Positions 23,066-33,538 of a stretch of 64,000 bases of DNA are shown in pieces. This DNA comes from Kwoniella bestiolae CBS 10118 (Eukaryota; Basidiomycota; Tremellomycetes; Tremellales; Cryptococcaceae), in the NCBI RefSeq assembly GCF_000512585.2, contig NC_089248.1:1240001-1304000 (forward strand), in the 5' to 3' direction. The notes beneath the pieces were generated by a model. It saw only the letters and a program-made list of their open reading frames with translations. It had not been told where the DNA came from and ran no database searches. A program made the position numbers and the translations under genes. Position 1 is the stretch's first letter, and every line of letters begins with the position of its first letter.

Positions 23066-25512
23066 ATGAGCGAGCAAGCGCTATATACTCCGCCTTTACC
23101 CGCAGGCGATCCAACAGGAAGAGACAAAGCCCTGCCACCCAGTGGAGAAGTATCAGCAAATCATGGCCAGGTGGAGCTTCCACAGTTACCCAGAGATCCG
23201 AGGAAATCAATCTCATATGAGGATCTCAACGATAGGCCATATCCCTCCAACCAGGCCACTGCGCCTAAACCAACACCGCATACTTCAGTGGAAGAACGAT
23301 TTCCTACGCCCTCTCTGACGTCAATTTCTGCAGTATCGGATTCGAGTAGTCAGATGGAAACGGGAATACAACCTTCTCCGTCATTATCTACCATACCTTC
23401 ATCATCAACACCGTCAACCAACATCATCCAACGTCAGCACAATGATGGTGCTTCACCCAATAAGGGAATTGCAGAGTCGTTGGACTCCCTAGCCAAATTA
23501 CGGCAATTCAAAGCTGAAGTAGAAGCTACTCGACAAAACACCAACCTCAATAAATCTACTGTTCTCGCGGGAGAGATGAACCCTTCTCAGCTAGCTAAAA
23601 TGGCTGAATCGTTTATAATGCAACAACAGTTGAAATCTGGTGACGCTTCATCTGCACCCGACATGACCGGTCAGAATGTAAGTACATCAGCAGCAGAAGA
23701 CAAGGAGAAAGAATTGAAAGAGAAATTATTATCTAAATCGCAATCGCGTTCTATGAATATCTCCGATAATGCAAATAAGAGGGAAAGGGGAAGAACCGAT
23801 TCTCCATACAATGAACGTGCACTCACGTCCGGACAACAAGAAAACAAACGAATGAGGAATGACGTGTCGTTACCACCTCATGCACCTTGGGATGAAAGAG
23901 CTCGTGGAGGAGAATATGATTATGCCCCTGCGCCTGTCAAGAGAGATCAAAATTACGAGAATGACAGATTCAGACCGCCTCATGCCGATGATCCCAGATT
24001 TACGAGGAGGGAGCAGTTCACACCGACCTCTGAGAGAGGGAACGCAGCTTTACGATACCAACGGGATGTCTCTGGCTCTGGCTCGGGTTCGGGTGCTGAT
24101 AGGAGATACTCTGCTGGTAATGGCGGGAGATCAAGAACACCACCTTCAGTGAGGAATGGTAGAGATGTGGGATCGTATGCTAATGAGAGGGGGAGGGAGG
24201 AATATAGGATTGAGGGGCAGAGATTGGCCGAGTGAGTTACCTCGTTTTCCCTGTCGTGTGCCCAAACCTTTGTCAAATACAATTATGTGACCAACATCCC
24301 CATTCTCGCTCTTCCTAGTCTTGTTTTCCTCTTGGCATATCTCACATCACCCGGAAACATCGCTTCGTCCGCGTCATGTTCCATAACATCATTAACCCCT
24401 CTCATGTCCTTAGTCGTATCTCAGGTCCCGGTCCCGCAACAGTCCCAAAATACCGACCTCGCTCACCATCCCCGCCGTCACGAGTTCCCCCAAGAACCTA
24501 TACCAACGCTAGACCACCTTCACCCCCCAGACCACCAAGAGAAAGTAGGGAACGAGATTATCCCAGACCACCCAGTCCTCCAAGACATTATCCAGATCCC
24601 AGAACACCTGTCAATGCATCGTTTGGCCGGCGGACTGATCATCCTGATCCGTACGATACCTATGCTAATGCGAGAGGACCACCGACCGGACCGAAGGGTA
24701 TTGCACCTGACCCCTATGCCAGAGCACCCTCACCAGGGTATGGGAGACCTCCACCACCCCCTTCGAGGGAGTATGGTAGGGAACAGAGGTATGGGTACAA
24801 TCAGAGGGCCAGGGAGGCGTCGTAAGTGTACCTATACCGTCTTATGGGAATTTCATGAAAAGATCGTTGAGGCTGATATGAGAATGGTACTAGATACTCG
24901 CGAGGTAACCCACCGCCTCCACCACCGGAATATCGAGATCAAGGTCGATATGACCGCCCACCACCCCTTCCGCCAGCAGGGAACCCACTAATGCACGGTG
25001 CAGGAGTAGATACCACCAACGTGGTAGAAACGCTTGAAGCTCTCAAAGCTCAGATTTCAAAATTGGAGAAACTCGTTCCGACCGCTAATACCTCTGCCCC
25101 ACCGCCACCACATCAAGGGTATGATACATATGCTGATTATACGAGCTCGTACGAGAGAGATAGACTTAGGGAGCCTCATCCGAGAGAAAGAGAATACGCG
25201 TATGATTCGAGACCACCCCCTCCGCCTCCGCCTGGGAATGCTTATCCACCTTCGATGGGAGGCCGAGATCGACCTAGACCACCTTCCCCGCCTCCCCCGC
25301 CGCCGCAACACAGAGGAGGGGTTTATGAACATGAGTATGATCTTGGGCATGGACATGGACATGGGCGTGGGTATGATTATGAACATGGTCATGAATTTGA
25401 TTACGATGATCGTGGTCATCCGGGTGGACGAGGGGGACATGGGAGAGGGAGAGGAGGAAGGGGCCGAGGTGGGAGAGGTCAGAGGGGACGAGGTGGGAGG
25501 GGTGGAAGATGA
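23066..25512 (+). CDS. Disordered Pro/Arg-rich protein with C-terminal RGG tail
   Basis: Three exons (23066-24231, 24414-24821, 24894-25512) give 730 residues. The start is the ATG of MSEQALYTPPL; no in-frame ATG lies upstream. Two short helical-looking stretches stand out: SLAKLRQFKAEVEATRQ with the following SQLAKMAESFIMQQQ, and near residue 540 VVETLEALKAQISKLEKLV, a likely coiled coil. The rest is Arg/Asp/Tyr/Pro-rich with PPSPP and RSPSPP repeats. His/Gly repeats and a tail of about 30 residues in RGG/RGRGG repeats follow. RGG tails bind RNA and are targets of arginine methylation, so an RNA-binding or condensate role is likely by composition. No folded RNA-binding domain is visible and I cannot name an ortholog. 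Confidence 0.82.
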
Positions 25513-25998
25513 GCTGCTCTTTCTGAATTTGGATCGCTCAGTAACGAAATTCATGGATTGTTCAAGATACTCCGGTTTGGGTCACTTGAAGAATTTAGAC
25601 GAGTAATGTGGATATACGAAACGCGGTCAACGCATATCACTGGGTATCAGAGTGTCTTTCATGTGCATGATCATTGATTAACGAACGCCTCGTAAAACGA
25701 CAGGGCTGGGATGTATGTATATATGTGATATATGGGGTAGTATGCATTTGTGTCATGAAATGATGATCGTGTGATCGGAATGAGACATAGGCATGGTTAT
25801 ATCGGAATTCACCGTACAACGGACATAACATCGTAAAGAGGCAAATTAATCGAGACTTTCACTCTTTCATCTTCTTTCCCACATTCTCGATTGTGTTCAT
25901 CTATCACTTCATCTTTGGGAAATCTATCACAGACAATCTGAGCTGCATACCTAGGCTTTATAAGGATCAGGGAGACCCTCACTTATCAATTTATCAAA
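25513..25998. other. Intergenic region
   Basis: 3' UTR of the RGG-protein gene and promoter of COQ10. No further feature seen. Confidence 0.4.
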
Positions 25999-27299
25999 AT
26001 GTCCATATCCAGTACATCAACCATCCGTCCCCTCGTCCGATCACTCACTCGATCACATCGATCAATCCCATCCCCATCCTCATCGACCAGCCCATTACGG
26101 GCAGCCCTAACATCATCAAATCCCTCCAAATGTATCCAACAGCAGCAGATACAAAGACGAGCCTTCTTCTCTTTACCTGATATAACGAAGTTGGCTGGAT
26201 TGGTACCCACCCAATCATCTTCGTCTATACCGAATACTGAGGGGATCGTTAGCGGGATAGAAACTGATGGGGAGGAGCAGAGGTTCCATGCTAGGAAGAT
26301 ATTACCGTGAGTGCACTTTGACCAGATGGGTGTGTGATGCTTTGACAAAGATCATTTATGGATCATTCGGAATGCTTGTTCTCTTAAAACGAGGTATTAT
26401 CATCATGAACTTGAGAATACAATCCATCATTCCCTCTTCTCTTCTCCTCTCATCTCTTTTTTATCAATCGTCGATCTGTCAATTGAACACTCTATCCTCG
26501 TATTTCAGAACAATGGACAAGCTGCTGATCCCTCCACAGCTACTCCCAAGCCCAGCTCTACTCGCTCGTATCCGACGTACCTTCCTACTCATCTTTCATC
26601 CCATTCTGTAACTCCTCCACTGTCCTCTCCAAACCCCACTCCAAGTCTTCTTCATCGAGCTCGAATGATAGCGACGGTAGTATACAGAAGAGACAATGGA
26701 AAGACTGGGCACCTGGCTCAGAACCGTTCGAAGTTCTTGCTGAGCTCGCTGTGGGATTCGGGGGGTTGGAAGAGAGGTATGTGAGTAGGGTCAAAGGGGT
26801 TCCTTTTGAGAGCGTTACGGTGAGTTTTGGATCTCGTTTACTCCTCGAGATGGATATACAGTATTATCTTAGATGGTCGTAATCCAACCTCTATGTTCTA
26901 CTTTTGCCATCTTGACCAACGTAAAGCGATATAATGCCTTCATACTGATACCCAACCGTTACATCTCAGGCAACAGCATCATCCCAAACACCCCTCTTCA
27001 AATCCCTCATAACCCGCTGGTCCTTCTCCCCTGCATCCCACCTCTCTCCTCACCCTTCTAACTCTCCCTTCCCCCCTTCCTCTCCGTCCCACATCAGAAT
27101 GCCAAATACCAACTCTACCACACCTCAAAGCGACGATCCCAACACCGGTCCAACATTATTGACAATCGACCTGAACTTCAACTTTGCCAATCCCTTGCAT
27201 CGCATAGCGAGCCAGGCGGTACTGCCCAAAGTGGCTGATAAGATGGTGGAGGCGTTTGAGAAGAGGTGTTTAGAGGTTTATGGGAAGGGGGATCAGTAA
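25999..27299 (+). CDS. COQ10: Coenzyme Q-binding protein COQ10, mitochondrial
   Basis: Three exons (25999-26306, 26540-26819, 26970-27299) give 305 residues. The N-terminus is Ser/Arg-rich without acids, a mitochondrial presequence. The START/polyketide-cyclase fold then shows FHARKILPYSQAQLYSLV, SDVPSYSSFIPFCNSS, FEVLAELAVGFGGLEERYVSRV and the C-terminal LLTIDLNFNFANPLHRIAS with VADKMVEAFEKRC, which matches Coq10. Coq10 binds ubiquinone in the inner membrane and helps deliver it to respiratory complexes and biosynthesis. The acceptor site at 26540 was chosen over a nearer AG because only it continues the PYSQAQLYSLV motif. A Ser/Pro insertion interrupts the domain before the last strand, making the protein longer than yeast Coq10. 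Confidence 0.93.
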
Positions 27300-27687
27300 T
27301 TGGTGGTCTGTCGTTTTTGATGTGTGCTGCGATGTGCAAAATGTCATTCATGGGCAGGATAGGTCAGACAAGATAGGACCCCATTCGATCTTGGTCTGAT
27401 GATTCGTTCATCATTCGTATTTTTGGGTACCACCGTAGTATATATTCCATTTACTTCACTTCTCGATACTCCAGCCATGCTCGACAGACCCGTTTCGTAT
27501 CTTGTATATATCTCTTCGTGCGCCGTCAATGCATTTACAGTACTTATCAGCTTGAAAATGAATTACTGTTATGGATTCTCCACTGGCCCCAAGCTTGAGT
27601 GTTCCCGGAAAACTGATGTGTTGCGGACCAGAAATCGAATTCAAATAATAAATAATGCATGCACCTAACCCCTCATCCTCATTCAAC
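27300..27687. other. Convergent intergenic region, COQ10 / uL2m
   Basis: Tail-to-tail spacer holding two 3' UTRs. Short ORFs on both strands overlap each other and have no support. Confidence 0.45.
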
Positions 27688-29634
27688 TTAATGCTTGGCA
27701 GCCGTCTGTTTACCCCTCGGTCGCTCAGTGACGACGCTATATAGGTCAAAAGCCAAAGCGATCAGCCATCGTCTTCATTGATCATCACCACCCGCCTCAG
27801 AAGGGGAACAAAGGGGGGAAGGGAAGAAGAGAAGGAAGAAGGGATGAAACAAAAACACATACGATTTATTCCCATCCTTATCCTTAGGTCGTCTAGTCCT
27901 AACATGTTGTAACAATCCATAAATCGATCGAGGATGCTTATTACCCTTTTGTTTACCTCTACCACCACCGTGTGGGTGGTCGACCGCGTTCATAGCTACT
28001 CCTCTGACGTGGGGGCGTTTACCCATCCATCTTGATCGTCCGGCTTTACCGAGGGAGCGGGATTGATGTTCTTTGCTGTGGTTGGAAATGGGATTAGCTC
28101 CTGATTTTGGATATATTTTATGATGTGAAGTCTGAGGTATAGCATTGTGAGATGCAAAGAAGGAGAAGACGAGAAGGGACAGAAAGAGGCGGGGGAAGTG
28201 GAGGAGAGGAGGAGAGGAAATGAAGAACGGAAAAGAGGAGGAAGAGGGGGCGAATAAGGGGATGAAGCGGGGCGAATAAGGGGATGAAGCGGGGCGAGGG
28301 AGAGTGTAGAGGATGTAAGGAGAATGACGATGTCTTGGCACGGTATGTCAAGTTCGACAAGCAATACCAGATTCGTTGCGGTATCAATCAGGAAAATCGC
28401 ACACTCACTTGCTCACCACCCCAATCGTAGCCACACAACCAGGATCCAACTTCCTAACTTCCCCCGACTGCATCTTGACCAATACATAACCGGCTTTAGC
28501 CAACCTCTGACCATTCTCGTCGAATCCTCCTCCCATCGTCAACACATCTGAACCACCGATAGATCGTCCGTCAGAGGACTGGTGCGAAACGATCTGCGCG
28601 AACGTACCGGCCGATCGACAGAGTTGCATCTTCCCGTCCGTCGTTAATGACAGGTTATGTACCTGCGTACCGGGGGGAATGAGGAAGAGGGGTAAGACAT
28701 TCCCAGGCTTGAGGGTGACTGTTCTGAGTAGACCTAGGGCACGCCTCATCTCGGGCGTATCTGTGGCTCCTACCCTATCTTCTTGTCCTGTGGGTACACT
28801 TGTTCCCGAACCTGAGGTTGAGGTTGAAGAGGTATTATCGAATTGTTTGATCAGGCTCTCGGGTATACCTTTCCTATAAGAGATCACAGTGTCCCCCTTC
28901 CTCAATCCCTCGGGAGCGATAATGTATGAATAGCCCGCTTTGACCGCTTCCAACGATTTCTGCGTGTTTCGATTTTCCTCTTTCAAAGCTTCCTCAATCT
29001 CTTCTATACTCCCCAATCCCTCCACATTTGAGGGTGATGATCCCCTCTTCTTGATCAGGGCAATATGGGCTGATCGTCCTGGATCGTACTCTATTCTAAT
29101 TACGTCGTGTTGTCCACCTTCTACTCTGTGGAAATCGATGGTTCTCAATCTTCGCTTGTGCCCTCCTCCTACGTGTCGGTTGACGATTCGACCGGTGTTA
29201 TTTCGCCCGCCCTTGCGTCGGAGGGGGATGGTAAGTTCTCGGAGGGGACCACCTTTGTGCAGGTGGGGATGGAAGGGGTAGACGACGTGTCGGAGGGACT
29301 GTAGGGAAGATACATCAGAGTCAGGTCATGCCATACAGCAGCACTTCGACCGGAAGAGAAGAAGTAGAGATACAGAAGCCACAAGATCTATATCATTAGA
29401 GATCTTACTCACGGGAATGAAAGGGTATCCCTTCCCTGTATAAGTCTTCAACACCGCACCTTCATCTTTCCTCTTCGGAGGTGGACCACCAAACATCATT
29501 TGTTGACCTTCATCCTTCTTCACTGCGGAGGGAGTAGCATATCCTCTCACAACGACCAGACGAGAGGTCGAAGCGAGGGATGATCGAGTAGCAGCTGATC
29601 GAGCAGCGTTAACTGATCTTGAGAGAGAAGCCAT
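27688..29634 (-). CDS. RML2: Mitochondrial large-subunit ribosomal protein uL2m
   Basis: Four exons on the minus strand (29634-29413, 29298-28409, 28075-27863, 27736-27688) give 457 residues. A basic, Ser/Ala-rich presequence is followed by the uL2 core: NNTGRIVNRHVGGGHKRRLR, LKPGNVLPLFLIPPGTQVHN, KLDPGCVATIGVVSN, then KAGRSRWMGKRPHVRGVAMN and AVDHPHGGGRGK, the peptidyl-transferase-proximal loop conserved in all uL2 proteins. It builds the large subunit of the mitoribosome. A linker of about 100 residues between the two halves of the OB-like domain is a fungal extension. The third intron is about 333 nt, the longest needed in this window, and holds a duplicated 22-nt segment. The gene is divergent from TSC13. 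Confidence 0.95.
28247..28290. repeat. Two tandem copies of a 22-nt unit inside the uL2m intron
   Basis: A 22-nt unit beginning GGGGCGAATAAG occurs twice back to back (28247-28268 and 28269-28290), followed by a partial third start. It lies in the long third intron of the uL2m gene and is pyrimidine-rich on the transcript strand. Confidence 0.8.
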
Positions 29635-30049
29635 CTTGATACTGAGTGTGGGTTCTCGACGATAGTTAACTGAGGGACCTCCTCGAGGATGTTGATGGCG
29701 AATCGAAGTGTCAATCGATAATATAAAATATCAAAGTCAAATCGAGGTACTGTTCGAATCACACTCGGAAAAGAAAGATTCTTGACTTGCGCGAAATTCC
29801 ATAAAATCCTCACTGACACGTGGTTAAACGGTAGTTTTCCCAGAAACCCGGCTAATCATCTCATCATGGGATTTGTCAGGAATCTTGATCCCACCGGAAA
29901 TCCATCACGCATGGATGGACAGGACACGAAATCAACATGACCGTATAAAATACCTGATTCCTCTTGCTTCGCATCCCTCTCTTCCTCTCTCTCTCTCCTT
30001 CATCCAATTCCCTCCAAACCTCTTACCCAAAGATAGCATCATACACAAA
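29635..30049. promoter_or_regulatory. Divergent promoter uL2m / TSC13 with a TATA-like site
   Basis: The 415 bp between the two start codons must hold both promoters. TATAAAAT at about 29944-29951 lies roughly 100 bp before the TSC13 start and is a plausible TATA element. A pyrimidine-rich tract (29970-30025) follows it, as often seen in fungal leaders. Confidence 0.4.
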
Positions 30050-31527
30050 ATGGTAGCTATCACCGTATCTGTCCCCGGGAAACCCACCGTCAATCTCGAT
30101 TTCGCCAACAAACATCCCAACGAGGTGACCATCAAGGATGTCAAGATTGCCATTCAAGCAAAGTTCCCAAAGGTATGTGCGGGCGCTTTCTCCTTGTCCA
30201 AATCATATACTATCTTCTCTTGCGACGTATCCTTACTTTCTAATGGAATCACGACGCATCTGTACTGCTTCTTCTCTTGATCTTCTCACATCATATACCC
30301 CCGACGACAAAGCTGACGCAACGCCTTATAAACAGTTCGTTCCCAACAGACAACGACTCGTCTTCCCCTCACCCACCTCCCCCTCTGACAAGCCCCTCCC
30401 TCTCACTGACGAATCAAAGTCCCTTTCCTCTTATAATGTCGGCGAAGGGGGTAAATTAAAACTTAAAGATCTCGGACCACAAGTCAATTATAGAACATTG
30501 TACCTTTTAGAATACATCGGTCCGCTCATTCTTAATCCGTTGTTGTTGAAGTTCTCTACATTGGTCTGGGGGCAGTACGAGTATTCGACTCTTCAGACGT
30601 GAGTTTGGGATATTTCTTGCGTTCATCCTCATGAAACCTGCACTCTCTTGGGGACCACCATCACGAGGGAGGCTTGAACGGTCATTCGTCCGTACGAGAG
30701 CTGATCACTCATCGTGCATTTTAGTACCGTTCGAAACCTCATCGTTATCCACTTTGTTAAGCGATTCCTTGAGTCAGCTTTCGTTCATCGATTCTCAAGA
30801 GCTTCAGCACCTTTGAAGTTTGTTTTCAGAAAGTGAGCAATACTTATTCACTGTACTGACTCAAAGCGCCTGTACTGATCCTCTTGGTGTCTCGCTACTA
30901 GCTGTCTTCACTATTGGGGTGTATCCGGTATCCTCATTGGTCTTACCTTGTACCGACCTGGATACTCCGCACAAGCTTTGAAAGGTACCATCTACGATAA
31001 TCCAACCTGGATCAAGTCATGGGCTATCTTCTTCTTGGTATGTTCACTTTACCTTTGCGCCCCCACCTCACTGTTATGCTATGTTCGGTGAACTGACTGC
31101 ATGTATCCCTTGACACCTCAGGCCACCGAATTACTCAACCTCAATACTCACCTTCACTTAAGATCCCTCAGACAACCTCCCGGTCAACCTAGAAAGTACC
31201 CCACTGGCTTAGGTTTCGGCGTAGCTGTCTGTGCCAATTACTGGTTTGAGATTGCTGGAATTGTTGCGCTCGTTATCATGACTGGTGGTGATATCGGAAG
31301 TGAGTTTCCCCTTTGATCGTTCACAACTGAGACTTGGCGACTGCTCCACACCTAATTTAGCAGTGAACTGACGCTTACCTTGTTGGTTCTTAGCCATCGT
31401 GTACGGCTACCTCGGAGCATCAATGATGAAACTTTGGGCGGACCAGAAATACGCTCGATACAAGAAGGAATTCGATCCTAAGGTCTTTCCTGGGAAGAGA
31501 TACAAGCTCTTCCCTCCCTTCTATTAG
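30050..31527 (+). CDS. TSC13: Very-long-chain trans-2-enoyl-CoA reductase
   Basis: Six exons (30050-30172, 30336-30598, 30725-30832, 30902-31037, 31122-31299, 31394-31527) give 313 residues, close to yeast Tsc13 (310). It opens with the ubiquitin-like domain (VTIKDVKIAIQAKFPKFVP) and continues with GGKLKLKDLGPQV, the membrane core IVIHFVKRFLESAFVHRFS, LHYWGVSGILIGLTLY, and CANYWFEIAG, where Y250 matches the catalytic Tyr of steroid 5-alpha-reductase-type enzymes. The C-terminus ends KKEFDPKVFPGKRYKLFPPFY. Tsc13 carries out the last NADPH-dependent step of each elongation cycle of very-long-chain fatty acids in the ER, supplying sphingolipid synthesis. The third exon was placed by the conserved HFVKR segment that a longer reading frame hides. 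Confidence 0.95.
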
Positions 31528-31810
31528 ATACGGTTTTGAGATGAGAAAAGATGAGATGGGTCATTGGAGATGTTGAAAAATTGAAAATTGAAGGGTTGGG
31601 TGAGAAGGGATATCGAGAGACAGTGGGCTAGTGGATCAGTATATACATTGCATCTGTGGGGATACCCCTACTTATGCGAGACCTAAATGATCATGTCTAT
31701 CTCCATTCTGCTGCAAGCCATCAATATCAGTACAATGAGGGGTATCGCGCGGGCAAAGACCATGATATCAATTACATGATATTATAATGTATTACATGAT
31801 CTACAAACTG

Positions 31811-32956
31811 CTAATCCTCATCAACAATAGTAATCCTCTTCTCCTCTACAACCCTCGGTACATCCTGTTCAGGTATAGAAGGTATCGGTACAGTGATCTT
31901 TGGACCGACCTCCTCTTCTTCTTCATCATCGTCAGTATCAGACTCTTCACCTGGTCTCTTGAATTTGACGGTACTAGCATTCCCACCGGCCAATTTCCTC
32001 TTCTGACCCACCCCAATGACATCTGCAAAATCAGGAGTGGCCGACCCACTACCGTCGGCTGCGCCTCCACCCTTCCTCCCCTGTTTGCGCTTTTGGCGTT
32101 TGGCGCGGTTCTTAGCTGTTTTGGCATCTGCTAAGGCATCTCGTTCGGCTTGGCGGGAGACGAAGGCGGCTTGTTCTTCTTCCTAATTGTTTATAGGTAT
32201 TAGCAGATGTTCATTTTCTCACGTATATATGTATTGTTATAGTATTTGAAATTTGATGATGTGGATGGTCTTTCTCTATTTGAGGATTTATCGACAGGAT
32301 CAAGGGAAGAATCATCATTGAGTTTTCCTCTTATCTTCCGATCTTCCTATTGGCAGATTTCATTTCTTCCCACTGGTATCATCCCTTCTCTCTCTATCAC
32401 TCAAATCTAGGCCTGACTGGAACAGAGAGAAAGAGAAAGAACATCACTCACGGCCCTAGCCTTATCATTCATAATTTTCAACCTCTCATACTCCCTCCTC
32501 CTACTCTGCTTGTAGACATGAAACTCTCCCGATCCAGCACCCGCTGAAGATCCTTGAACATTCTTCATCATTTCCCTTGGGGCTCGGAGAGTCTTTTCTT
32601 TAGTTCCTACTGTTATGTTCAACTGACGATCGGGGTTGGAGAGGAGTTTCTCGACCTGGTTATATTTTTGGGTCAGTGTGTTGCTGTGGTGGGATAGATG
32701 TGGAATAGTTAATATGGCATGGTGTGTATATGGGATGTGGAAGATACTTGGATATGAGAAGTACTGTTGTATATAAGAATGGAGAAGGGAAGAGGGGAAG
32801 ACTACTGACCTGCCTCCGCTGTTGATCCACCACATTGTTCTTGTATCTCTTCGATGGACCGGGTTCGTCCTTTCTGGTATCTCTCTCGGGGGACAAGGTA
32901 GGTTGTCGGAGGGGTGGGGAGAGGGATCCCTCTGCTTCTGCTACTTCTACTGGCAT
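31811..32956 (-). CDS. PRKRIP1-like (DUF1168) spliceosome-associated protein
   Basis: Three exons on the minus strand (32956-32810, 32655-32452, 32182-31811) give 240 residues. The central block LRAPREMMKNVQGSSAGAGS, then GEFHVYKQSRRREYERL, is the hallmark of PRKR-interacting protein 1. It is followed by a long basic helix (KTAKNRAKRQKRKQGRKGG) and an acidic tail (DTDDDEEEEEVG). In human spliceosome structures PRKRIP1 is a long-helix protein seen in post-branching complexes. The fungal protein should be nuclear and act in pre-mRNA splicing. It is divergent from RAB11. Phases of both introns are zero. Confidence 0.9.
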
Positions 32957-33538
32957 GATGGTGGAGTGATAGCTGGTTGTTGATTTATGTTGGTGATATG
33001 TGGTCGTACTTTTGATGTTGAACAAGAGCAAGTAAGCTATGTATATTTCAGCTGTTATGATACCACGGTTGTTGCATCTTCGATATCCTACTTGGTATGT
33101 ATGTCATGACGTGCAAAGAGAGCGGTGCCACATGCCCAAAGGGGTAATAACGCCGATTGCTACTACTATGGTGGTGCGAGCCATTCACCTGGAGTGAGTG
33201 GTGGTGTAATCGCGTACTACGAGGATTGTTATATGTTGTTATTGTGCACGCGCCATTGCCATTGCCATTGTTAGCTGTCTCATCACCATTGATAACCACC
33301 ATCACCATTCCATTGTCCTATCTACATATAGACACATCTCAATCCTTTGACATTAATACCTCGTCATCATCATCACGACAGCCTCAACAACTAGATAGCA
33401 CCATCGTAGCTAATCAGATCCCCAAGTCAAGTAATCCAAAGTAACAGCAACAGGTTCAGGCCAAGGCATCCACACTATCTCGCCACACACTCACTATTCT
33501 TCCATTGATCGACGTGTTCTCAGTATCAACATACCAAC
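32957..33538. promoter_or_regulatory. Divergent promoter PRKRIP1-like / RAB11
   Basis: 582 bp between start codons. It contains three tandem GCCATT units (33252-33270) followed by several further ACCATT copies up to about 33310, which could be protein-binding sites or a simple repeat. No TATA box is obvious. Confidence 0.35.

Noticed and set aside
25057..25554. 165-codon minus-strand frame opposite the RGG tail
   Set aside because: Its Ser/Ile/Met repeats are the mirror of His/Gly/Asp/Arg-rich coding on the plus strand; a shadow of biased composition.
26519..26611. Alternative COQ10 exon starting after the AG at about 26514 (MDKLLIPPQ...)
   Set aside because: It ends at a stop and destroys the conserved YSQAQLYSLVSDVPSY segment; the acceptor at 26537-26539 keeps it.
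27775..28387. Long Ser/Leu/Phe-rich frames spanning the uL2m intron
   Set aside because: They are readings through the pyrimidine-rich intron; the ribosomal protein signature needs the intron removed.
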